DNA of 5,963 bases from DASTHS01 sp035718085 (GCA_035718085.1 DASTHS010000312.1:1-5963), one strand, 5' to 3'; numbered from the stretch's first letter, positions 1 to 5,960 are shown. Notes: generated from the sequence alone by a model not told the origin. Program-made: numbers and translations.

Positions 1-55
1 GTGGAACGGGGCGAGCTGGAACGGGGCCTCCTGGAACGGGGCCTCGTGGAATTGA
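1..55 (+). CDS. C-terminal end of a WNGAS-repeat protein (partial, truncated by the window edge)
   Basis: Read from base 2, the first bases give three WNGAS pentapeptides followed by WN and a TGA stop at 53-55. The three Ala-Ser pairs use different codons (GCG AGC, GCC TCC, GCC TCG) and the last Asn is AAT instead of AAC, so the repeats differ only at synonymous positions in this frame. Frame 1, which runs to TGA at 61-63, would turn the same differences into Glu/Leu and Val/Leu changes, so frame 2 is favoured. From memory, C-terminal WN-x-A/V-S arrays occur in secreted actinobacterial proteins, notably S8 subtilisin-like peptidases, so a secreted peptidase or surface protein is a reasonable guess. 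The catalytic part is outside the window, so the function cannot be confirmed. The stop lies 7 bases before the next start, which suggests one operon. Confidence 0.65.
   Translation, partial: WNGASWNGASWNGASWN
2..52 (+). repeat. 15-bp tandem repeat, three full copies plus a partial fourth
   Basis: Units occupy 2-16, 17-31 and 32-46, with a partial unit at 47-52. The core TGGAACGGGGC is invariant in the full units and the last few bases vary. The array continues to the window edge and probably extends left. It encodes the WNGAS pentads of the upstream gene. Confidence 0.85.
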
Positions 56-62
56 CCGCCTG

Positions 63-2738
63 ATGGCGCTCCCGGCCCGGGCGAAGGCGCTCATCGCCGC
101 CACCGTGCTCGGCGCGGTGGCGGCGGTGGCCCTCGTGGCGACCGAAGTCGACGGGGGGTCGGGGACGGCCACCGGGATCGGCCAGGGGTGGCTCACCCTC
201 TTCCTGACGCTGGTGCTGCTCGGCAGCCTGGTCAAGCCGCTGCTCGTCTACCACGAGTCCGAGTCACTCGGCATCCACCTCGACGAGGCGTGCCTGGTGA
301 TGATGCTGCTCGTGCTGCCACCGGGCTCGGTGCTGCTCGGGTTCGGTGCAGCCATCGTGGGCGTCGAGCTGTACCGGCGGCCGCCGCTGTCGAAGGTGCT
401 CTTCAACGCCGGCCAGCGGACCATCTCCTTGGTGGCCGCCGTCGAGGTCTTCCGCCTGGTCGCCAGCCCTGGGTTGCGCATCACCGTGGCCGACCTCCTC
501 GCCGCCGCACTGGCGGCGGGGGCGTTCTTCGCGACCAACACCCTGCTGGTGGGATGGGTGGTCGCCGCCGTGGGCCAGGCGCGCCTTCGCACGGCGGTGT
601 TCGAGGCGCTCGGCGTGCGGGCCCTGCTGCTCGTGGGCAACGTGGCGATGGGTCTGGTCGCCGCCATGGCCATGGCGGCCTACCCCTGGGCGGCGGTGCT
701 GGCCGCCCTGCCGTTGGTGATCCTCCGTGAGGTGCTCGCCGGCCACTTCCGGGCGCGCCACGACCGGTACCGCCTCCGCGGCCTGTTCGAGGCCACCTCG
801 GCCGCCCACCAGGCCCTCGACCCGGAGAAGGTGCGGGAGACCCTCGAACGATCGGCGTCGGTGCTGCTGCGCGGCAGGGCGGTGCTGCGCTGGTCGCCGC
901 CGGTGGATCGCGAGTTCGGCACCGAGGTCGCCGGACCGGACCCCTTGTGGCTGGTGGTCTCCGGCCGGAGCCGCAACGAGCCGCTCGACGACGTCGACCA
1001 GAGCCTGCTCGACGCCCTCGGCGCCGTCGGGTCGAGCGCACTGAGCAACGCGTCGGTCTTCGAGGAGCGCTCGCGCGACCGCCAGAGGCTCCTGGCCATC
1101 ACCTCGAGCCTGGGCGAGGGGGTCTGCGCCATCGACGGCGACGCCACCATCACCTTCGCCAACCCCGTCGCCACCGAGCTGCTCGGCCTCAGCGCCGACG
1201 CCTTCGAGCTGGGCCAGCCGGCGCCGGAATGGCTCGCCGAGCCTGCCACCACCTGCATGCGCACCGCGCTGACGGTGCGCTCCGACGACGCCACCTTCCG
1301 CCGGCCCGACGGCAGCACCGTGCCCGTCGCCTACACCGCCTCGCCGATCATCGAGCACGGTGAGGCGGTCGGGGCGGTCATCGCCTTCTCCGACATCAGC
1401 GAGCGGAAGCGCTTCGAAGATCGCCTCACCCACCAGGCGTTCCACGACCAGCTCACCGGGCTGCCGAACAGGCGGCTGTTCCTCGACCGCCTGTCGCATG
1501 CCCTGCGCCGCTCCCAGCGGGGCGAGGGCAGCCACGCGGTGCTGTTCCTCGATGTCGACCGGTTCAAGGTGACCAACGACGGGCTCGGCCACAAGGCGGG
1601 CGACCAGCTCCTCGTCGCCATCGCCGAGCGCATCAGCGCGATGCTGCGTCCCGCCGACACCCTCGCCCGCTTCGGCGGCGACGAGTTCGCCATCCTGGTG
1701 GAAGACGTCCGTGACGAGGCGGAGGCCACCGCCCTCGCCGAGCGGGTCCAGAGCGCGCTGCGCCGCCCCATCCAGCTGTCGGGGGCCCACGACGTGGTTG
1801 CGTCGGTGAGCATCGGCATCGCTCTGACGGCCGGGCGCGACTCGGCGGACGACATCGTCCACGACGCCGACGTGGCCATGTACCAGGCCAAGAACGGGGG
1901 CGCCGGACGCTTCGTGGTGTTCGACGTGCAGGCCATGGGCGCCCGGTCGGCCGAGCGGGTGCGCCTCGAGGCCGAGTTGCGCCGGGCCCTGCACGAGGGC
2001 GGCATCGAGGTCTTCTACCAGCCGCTCGCCGACACCCTGACCGGCGCCTGGGTCGGGGCGGAGGCGCTGGTGCGGTGGCGGCACCCCGAAGAAGGGCTGC
2101 TGTCGCCCGACCGGTTCATCGGCCTCGCCGAGGACACCGGGCTGATCCTCCCCCTCGGCCGCCTCGTGCTCGAGGCCGCCTGCCGGCAGGGCCGGGTGTG
2201 GGCGGCGGAGCGCAGCCCGGCGCCGTTCACGGTCAGCGTGAACCTGTCGGCCCGACAGTTCCGCGACCCGGGCCTGGCCGAGGACGTGGCCAGCATCCTG
2301 GCCATCACCGGGGTCCCGGCCAGCTGCCTCTGCCTGGAGATCACCGAGTCGGTCGCCGTCGACGACGTCGAGCTGACCGTGGCCACCCTCGGGCGCCTCA
2401 AGGCCCTCGGCGTGCGGCTGGCCATCGACGACTTCGGCACCGGTTACTCGTCGCTCAGCTACCTCAAGCGCTTCCCGGTCGACGTGGTCAAGGTCGACCG
2501 CACGTTCGTCCAGGCGCTGCCCGGCAGCCGGGTCGACGGGGCGATCGTCTCGGCCGTGGTCGACCTGGCCCGCGCCATCGGCATGGTCACCGTCGCCGAG
2601 GGCGTCGAGACCGAAGAGCAGCGGGCGCACCTGGAATCCATCGGGTGCCCCCTCCTGCAGGGCTACCTGCTGGCGAGGCCCATGCCCGCCGGCGAGCTCA
2701 CGGACCGACTCGCCGACCGGGCGGCGCCCAGGCCGTAG
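63..2738 (+). CDS. Membrane-anchored GAF/PAS sensor with GGDEF and EAL domains (cyclic-di-GMP cyclase/phosphodiesterase)
   Basis: This 891-residue protein should synthesise cyclic di-GMP from GTP and/or hydrolyse it to pGpG at the inner face of the membrane. Residues 1-228 hold about six or seven hydrophobic segments (near 9-27, 42-63, 76-102, 119-136, 142-170, 186-224). They include an FNAGQ turn, which recalls the membrane sensor region of many actinobacterial GGDEF proteins. A weak GAF-like domain spans about 240-340 and a PAS domain about 343-455. The GGDEF domain (about 460-625) has an intact GGDEF at 538-542 and an inhibitory-site RPAD at 529-532, five residues upstream. The EAL domain (about 640-880) has EALVRW from E667, N727, E762 in LEITES, D789/D790 in DDFGTGYSSL, K810, E846 in AEGVE and Q866. 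All the expected metal and catalytic residues are present. The ligand is unknown. ATG 63 lacks a clear ribosome site and lies 7 bases after the preceding stop, so translational coupling is plausible. The frame stays open to the left edge, but no ATG, GTG or TTG precedes base 63 in it. Confidence 0.95.
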   Translation: MALPARAKALIAATVLGAVAAVALVATEVDGGSGTATGIGQGWLTLFLTLVLLGSLVKPLLVYHESESLGIHLDEACLVMMLLVLPPGSVLLGFGAAIVGVELYRRPPLSKVLFNAGQRTISLVAAVEVFRLVASPGLRITVADLLAAALAAGAFFATNTLLVGWVVAAVGQARLRTAVFEALGVRALLLVGNVAMGLVAAMAMAAYPWAAVLAALPLVILREVLAGHFRARHDRYRLRGLFEATSAAHQALDPEKVRETLERSASVLLRGRAVLRWSPPVDREFGTEVAGPDPLWLVVSGRSRNEPLDDVDQSLLDALGAVGSSALSNASVFEERSRDRQRLLAITSSLGEGVCAIDGDATITFANPVATELLGLSADAFELGQPAPEWLAEPATTCMRTALTVRSDDATFRRPDGSTVPVAYTASPIIEHGEAVGAVIAFSDISERKRFEDRLTHQAFHDQLTGLPNRRLFLDRLSHALRRSQRGEGSHAVLFLDVDRFKVTNDGLGHKAGDQLLVAIAERISAMLRPADTLARFGGDEFAILVEDVRDEAEATALAERVQSALRRPIQLSGAHDVVASVSIGIALTAGRDSADDIVHDADVAMYQAKNGGAGRFVVFDVQAMGARSAERVRLEAELRRALHEGGIEVFYQPLADTLTGAWVGAEALVRWRHPEEGLLSPDRFIGLAEDTGLILPLGRLVLEAACRQGRVWAAERSPAPFTVSVNLSARQFRDPGLAEDVASILAITGVPASCLCLEITESVAVDDVELTVATLGRLKALGVRLAIDDFGTGYSSLSYLKRFPVDVVKVDRTFVQALPGSRVDGAIVSAVVDLARAIGMVTVAEGVETEEQRAHLESIGCPLLQGYLLARPMPAGELTDRLADRAAPRP

Positions 2739-2739
2739 G

Positions 2740-2755
2740 CCGATCCCCCGATCGG
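2740..2755 (+). other. Small inverted repeat after the GGDEF-EAL stop codon
   Basis: CCGATC and GATCGG flank a four-C loop and form a perfect 6-bp stem. It starts two bases after the TAG stop (2736-2738) and ends 15 bases before the GTG of the next gene. No T tract follows. It could be a weak terminator or attenuator, or an operator-like palindrome. Its right arm touches the GGTGG that is the only plausible ribosome site for the peptidase gene. Chance occurrence in GC-rich DNA is also possible. Confidence 0.3.
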
Positions 2756-2770
2756 TGGCACGCTGGGCGG

Positions 2771-3892
2771 GTGTCCAGCCTGCCGCCGCCATCCCTCGAT
2801 CACCTCCGGCCGATGCTGGTCGCCGCCCGGGTCGGGCGGCTGCGTGAGGCCATGGGCGACCTCGACGCCCTGGTGGTCACCAGCGCCACCAACATCCGCT
2901 ACCTCACCGGCTTCACCGGGTCGGCCGGGGTGCTCTTCGTGCTGCCCGCAGAGCTGGTGCTGCTCACCGACGGCCGCTACGCCACCCAGGCACCCGAGCA
3001 GCTCGCCGCCGCCGGCGTCGAGGCCACCGTCGAGATCGCCCCGGCGGTCGACCACCCGGGGCGGGCGCGCACCATCACCGGGGGGCTGGCCGGTCGACTC
3101 GGCTTGGAGGCCGCCCACGTCAGCTGGTCGCGCCAGATCGAGATGGCCGACCGGTGGTTCACCGGCGTCGGGCTGGTGGCGACGACCGGGGTGGTCGAGG
3201 GCCTGCGCCGGGCGAAGGACGCCGGTGAGCTCGACCGCCTCGCCGCGGCCGCTGCCATCGCCGACGCCGCCCTGGCCCAGGTGCGCCCGATGCTCGACGA
3301 GCGGCCCCGCGAGCGTGACGTGGCCTCGGCCCTCGACGCCGCCATGCGCGCCGGCGGTGCCGCCGGCCCGTCGTTCGAGACCATCGTGGCCTCCGGGCCC
3401 AACGGCGCCAAGCCCCACCACCGGGCCGGCACCCGGCACATCGAGCCGGGGGAACCGGTGGTCGTCGACTTCGGGGCCGTGGTCGACGGCTACTGCTCGG
3501 ACATGACCCGGACGCTGTGGTCGGGCGACCTGCGCGACGCCGACCTGCGGCGGGCGGTGCAGGTGGTGCACGCCGCCCAGGCCGCCGGGGTCACCGCAGT
3601 GGCCGCGGGGGTCGCCGCCGCCGACGTCGACGCCGCCTGCCGCACCCGCATCGGTGATGCCGGCTGGGCCGACCGCTTCGTGCACGGCACCGGGCACGGC
3701 GTCGGGCTCGACATCCACGAGGCGCCCTCGGTGGCCGCCACCTCGACCGATACACTCGCGGCCGGCCAGGTGGTCACCGTCGAGCCGGGGGTCTACCTGC
3801 CCGGCGTGGGCGGGGTCCGCATCGAAGACACCGTCGTGGTGACCGCCGCCGGCTGCGCCACGATCACCCTCAGCCAGAAAGACCTGCCCTGA
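2771..3892 (+). CDS. pepQ: Xaa-Pro peptidase, M24B family (aminopeptidase P / prolidase-like)
   Basis: This cytoplasmic dinuclear-metal peptidase should cleave bonds next to proline (Xaa-Pro peptides or dipeptides). With the GTG start at 2771 it has 373 residues. The N-terminal creatinase-type domain (about 15-150) has NIRYLTGFTGS at 41-51 and TDGRY at 66-70. The M24 pita-bread domain (about 155-370) has all five metal ligands: D233 in VVDFGA, D244 in SDMTRT, H309 in HGTGHGVGL, E338 in VEPG and E352 in RIED. H316 in DIHEAP and the PHHRAG segment are also typical. The D233-D244 spacing of 11 matches the family. GTG 2771 is chosen because GGTGG lies 12 bases upstream and because ATG 2813 (359 residues) has no ribosome site. 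ATG 2813 would still retain the whole conserved fold, so the start is uncertain. The stop TGA shares its A with the efp start. Aminopeptidase or dipeptidase activity cannot be decided here; the symbol follows the mycobacterial pepQ-efp-nusB order. Confidence 0.93.
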   Translation: MSSLPPPSLDHLRPMLVAARVGRLREAMGDLDALVVTSATNIRYLTGFTGSAGVLFVLPAELVLLTDGRYATQAPEQLAAAGVEATVEIAPAVDHPGRARTITGGLAGRLGLEAAHVSWSRQIEMADRWFTGVGLVATTGVVEGLRRAKDAGELDRLAAAAAIADAALAQVRPMLDERPRERDVASALDAAMRAGGAAGPSFETIVASGPNGAKPHHRAGTRHIEPGEPVVVDFGAVVDGYCSDMTRTLWSGDLRDADLRRAVQVVHAAQAAGVTAVAAGVAAADVDAACRTRIGDAGWADRFVHGTGHGVGLDIHEAPSVAATSTDTLAAGQVVTVEPGVYLPGVGGVRIEDTVVVTAAGCATITLSQKDLP

Positions 3893-4461
3893 TGCCTGCG
3901 GTGTCCACCAACGACCTGAAGAACGGCATGAGCCTCGACCTGCCCGAGGGCCTCTTCTCCGTCGTCGAGTTCCAGCACGTGAAGCCGGGCAAGGGTGGCG
4001 CCTTCGTGCGCACCAAGCTGAAGAACGTGCGCACCGGGGCGGTGATCGAGCGCACCTACCGCGCCGACGAGCGCCTCGAGCAGGCGGTCATCGACAAGCG
4101 CGAGATGCAGTACCTGTACCCCGACGGCGACGCCTACGTGTTCATGGACAGCCGCGACTACGAGCAGATCACCGCCTCCCGGGCGTCGCTCGGCTCGTCG
4201 GCCAACTTCTTGAAGGAGGGCGACACCGCGGTGCTGCAGATGTACGACGGCGAGATCGTCGGCGTCGACCTGCCCGCCTCGGTCGAGCTCACCGTCACCG
4301 ACACCGAGCCGGGCCTGCAAGGTGACCGGGTGTCGGGCGCCCGCAAGCCGGCGACCCTCGAGACCGGCTTCACGGTGCAGGTGCCGCTGTTCGTGAACAC
4401 CGGCGACCGCATCAAGGTCGACACCCGCACCGGCGACTACCTCACCCGCGCCGGGGCGTGA
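3892..4461 (+). CDS. efp: Translation elongation factor P
   Basis: EF-P binds between the P and E sites of a ribosome stalled on consecutive prolines and promotes peptide bond formation. The 189 residues match the family length. Visible parts are the N-terminal KOW-like domain (about 3-62) with the loop HVKPGKGGAF and K34 at its tip, the central OB fold (about 67-128) with YLYPDGDAYVFMD and YEQI, and the C-terminal OB fold (about 130-187). The last carries the family signature ARKPATLETG, VPLFVNTGD and VDTRTGDYLTR. K34 is the residue modified in E. coli and Bacillus. The loop here is PGKGG, not the PGKGP reported for actinobacterial EF-P that works unmodified. The start ATG overlaps the pepQ stop in TGATG, with a weak AGAAAG about 10 bases upstream, so coupling to pepQ translation is likely. 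The end overlaps nusB by 4 bases. No modification enzyme gene lies in the window. Confidence 0.98.
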   Translation: MPAVSTNDLKNGMSLDLPEGLFSVVEFQHVKPGKGGAFVRTKLKNVRTGAVIERTYRADERLEQAVIDKREMQYLYPDGDAYVFMDSRDYEQITASRASLGSSANFLKEGDTAVLQMYDGEIVGVDLPASVELTVTDTEPGLQGDRVSGARKPATLETGFTVQVPLFVNTGDRIKVDTRTGDYLTRAGA

Positions 4462-4859
4462 CCACCGCCACCCGGCGCGAGCAGCGGGAGCGCAGCCTCG
4501 AGCTGCTCTACGAGGCCGAGGCCAAGGGGGTCGCCGTCGCCAGGGTCGTCGACGACCTGCCGGTCCCCCCCGACGCCTGGGTCGCCGAGCTGGTGATCGC
4601 GGTCGAGGAGGCGGCCGGCGCCCTCGACGAGGTGATCGGCCGCCACGCCATCGGCTGGGCGGTCGACCGGATGCCCGTGGTCGACCGCACCCTGCTGCGC
4701 ATCGCCACCTTCGAGCTGCTGCACCGGCCCGAGGTGCCCACCGGCGCGGCGATCGCCGAGGCCGTCGAGCTGGCCAAGACCTTCTCGACCGAGGAGTCCG
4801 GCCGTTTCGTCAACGGTGTGCTCGCCGCAGTGGCGGCGGAGGCTCGACCCGGGAGCTGA
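4458..4859 (+). CDS. nusB: Transcription antitermination factor NusB
   Basis: NusB pairs with NusE (ribosomal protein S10) on boxA RNA and helps RNA polymerase read through rRNA operons. The product has 133 residues, normal for the all-helical NusB fold. Family features are the N-terminal TRREQRERSLELLYEAE (residues 5-21, basic helix for RNA contact), GWAVDRMPVVDRTLLRIATFELL (66-88, core helices) and EAVELAKTFSTEESGRFVNGVL (101-122). The usual AINEAVELAK reads AIAEAVELAK here; this Asn is not strictly kept in actinobacteria. The GTG start overlaps the efp TGA in GTGA (4 bases) and has no ribosome site of its own, so re-initiation after efp is expected. It is the last gene of the block, followed by a strong hairpin. 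Confidence 0.97.
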   Translation: MTTATRREQRERSLELLYEAEAKGVAVARVVDDLPVPPDAWVAELVIAVEEAAGALDEVIGRHAIGWAVDRMPVVDRTLLRIATFELLHRPEVPTGAAIAEAVELAKTFSTEESGRFVNGVLAAVAAEARPGS

Positions 4860-4865
4860 CAACTG

Positions 4866-4900
4866 GGGCCGCCGACCCCGCAGGCGGGTGTCGGCGGCCC
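4866..4900 (+). terminator. GC-rich hairpin terminator between convergent genes, possibly bidirectional
   Basis: The arm 4866-4876 (GGGCCGCCGAC) pairs perfectly over 11 bp with 4890-4900 (GTCGGCGGCCC). Inside, CCCG (4877-4880) can pair with CGGG (4885-4888) around a CAGG loop, leaving T4889 as a bulge, so the stem is about 15 bp. It begins 7 bases after the nusB stop codon ends. It lies 31 bases past the minus-strand stop, so it can serve both convergent genes. No U tract follows on either strand, which is common for actinobacterial terminators. Confidence 0.75.
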
Positions 4901-4931
4901 GATCAGTCGAGCGTCCGGTCGGAGCCGGCGG

Positions 4932-5960
4932 TTACTTCCGGCCAGTCGCGGCCGTGGGCACTGCGGTCGCCACGCCGCTCGACTGGGTGGGGGCGGCCTG
5001 GCTGGAGACCGTCGACGGCTTCGGAGCGGCAGCGGTCGGCGCCGTCGTCGACCGTGTGCCGGCAGTCGACTGGCTGGTCGGCTGGGTGCCGTGACTCGTG
5101 GTCTGGCTGGCCGGCTGGGTGCTCTGGGCGGCGTGGCCCGTCGACTGGCTTCCGGGAGCGCTGGGGGTGGGCACCGACGTGGGTGCGTGGCCAGCGGCAG
5201 GCGTCGAGTTGGCCTGGGCCAGGCCGGTGGCGCTCTGGGCGCCCGGGCTGGCCGGGGCGCCGGTCGTGCCGGCCGTGCCGGCCGTGCTGGTCTGCGCAGT
5301 CGAGCTCGTCTGGCCGCCGGTGTCAGGAGCCTGGGTGGCGTGGCCGGCTTGGCTGGCTTGGCCGGCGCCGGCCGGCAGGGTGATGGGAGCGTGGCCGGCG
5401 GCGGGGGTCGAGTTGGCCTTCGCCAGCCCGTTCAGGCCCGGGTTGGTGGGCTTGCCGTGAACGGTGTCGGTCGGCAGGTTGATCGGTGTGACTGCGCTGA
5501 CGGCGTGCGAGAGCGCGTTCTGGGCGGGGGCGGGCAGCACACCGGCTGCGCCGGCGGCGGTGACCGCTCCAGCGGTGGCGGCCGCCGCGAGCGCGGCCTT
5601 GGTGGCTGCGCCGGCGACGCCGACCTTGCTGAACAGTGCGGTGAGGAACGTTGAGGTTGCCACGATGGGTTTTCTCCATTTCGGTAGCCCGGATGCCTCT
5701 GGCCGAGGCCCGATGGCGTTGCTTGCTGCCGTCACCGGCAGGTCGCCTTTGTCGGTGGTGAGACCGTCGGCCAAGATCCGGGCCAGCGCCCATGTGGGCA
5801 CTGGGGCCGGTCGGCTGGCCGACGACCGAACCGTCTCAGCGAAGGTGGTCAAGAGCTCGTCGTCGGGCAGGTCGCACCCGGCGAAGAAGTCTTCGACGTC
5901 TCTGTCGCTCAGTGGTCGGTGCTTGCGCATCTCGTAGGGGTGATCGCCGGCCGTGGTCAC
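4932..5960 (-). CDS. Putative single-pass membrane protein with anti-sigma-like layout and a long Ser/Thr/Ala/Pro-rich tail
   Basis: I cannot name this 342-residue protein with certainty. Residues 1-70 are charged and look cytoplasmic: PLSDRDVEDFFAGCDLPDDE, then a helix-like stretch and PAPVPTWALARILADG. A linker (about 67-98) contains TDKGDLPVTAASN and the basic GLPKWRKP. A weakly hydrophobic Ala/Gly/Val segment at about 99-143 should be the membrane anchor. Residues 144-342 are Ser/Thr/Ala/Pro/Gln/Gly-rich, probably extracytoplasmic and disordered, with a 15-residue motif duplicated at 178-192 and 246-260. A short N-terminal domain, one membrane pass and a low-complexity tail resemble actinobacterial anti-sigma or RsdA-like proteins encoded beside a sigma factor. 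No zinc-binding anti-sigma motif is present, and C29 is the only Cys. The GTG start (5958-5960) is 3 bases from the window edge and reads GTGA, so it may overlap the stop of an upstream gene. ATG at 5928-5930 is an alternative, and a start beyond the edge is also possible. The reading frame is likely real; the function is a guess. Confidence 0.7.
   Translation of the reverse strand: MTTAGDHPYEMRKHRPLSDRDVEDFFAGCDLPDDELLTTFAETVRSSASRPAPVPTWALARILADGLTTDKGDLPVTAASNAIGPRPEASGLPKWRKPIVATSTFLTALFSKVGVAGAATKAALAAAATAGAVTAAGAAGVLPAPAQNALSHAVSAVTPINLPTDTVHGKPTNPGLNGLAKANSTPAAGHAPITLPAGAGQASQAGHATQAPDTGGQTSSTAQTSTAGTAGTTGAPASPGAQSATGLAQANSTPAAGHAPTSVPTPSAPGSQSTGHAAQSTQPASQTTSHGTQPTSQSTAGTRSTTAPTAAAPKPSTVSSQAAPTQSSGVATAVPTAATGRK
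5181..5225 (-). repeat. Copy 2 of an internal 45-bp / 15-residue direct repeat
   Basis: Encodes GLAQANSTPAAGHAP (residues 246-260 of the minus-strand gene). Of the seven base differences from copy 1, six are synonymous and one changes Lys to Gln. The copies are 68 residues apart in the low-complexity tail. Confidence 0.85.
5385..5429 (-). repeat. Copy 1 of an internal 45-bp / 15-residue direct repeat
   Basis: Encodes GLAKANSTPAAGHAP (residues 178-192 of the minus-strand gene). It matches the copy at 5181-5225 at 38 of 45 bases and 14 of 15 residues. Confidence 0.85.

Noticed and set aside
2..52. 15-bp tandem array considered as a CRISPR or iteron-like element
   Set aside because: The units are directly adjacent with no spacers, the period is a multiple of three, and the differences are silent in one frame, so a coding repeat explains it.
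1..63. Frame-1 reading of the left edge (LERGL-type repeats ending in TGA 61-63, overlapping the ATG at 63)
   Set aside because: The TGATG overlap is attractive, but base differences between the repeat units are non-synonymous in this frame and all synonymous in frame 2, so frame 2 is preferred. Only the sequence to the left can settle it.
2075..2770. Upstream extension of the peptidase frame into the EAL region
   Set aside because: This part overlaps the EAL domain in another frame and is Arg/Pro/Gly-rich. The peptidase fold begins only after the GTG at 2771.
264..2792. 842-codon open frame on the minus strand opposite the GGDEF-EAL gene
   Set aside because: It is a mirror of GC-rich third positions. 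The translation is a Gly/Arg/Ala/Pro/His-rich string without recognisable domains, whereas the plus strand encodes complete GAF-like, PAS, GGDEF and EAL domains.
2663..3718. 351-codon minus-strand frame opposite pepQ
   Set aside because: It has low-complexity Gly/Val/Asp/His composition and no motifs, and it lies opposite a complete M24 peptidase with all metal ligands.
5091..5654. Gly/Arg-rich plus-strand frames opposite the minus-strand membrane protein
   Set aside because: Several overlapping plus-strand frames exist, all low-complexity and without ribosome sites. The minus-strand frame has a sensible cytoplasmic, membrane and tail layout and a duplication kept at protein level.
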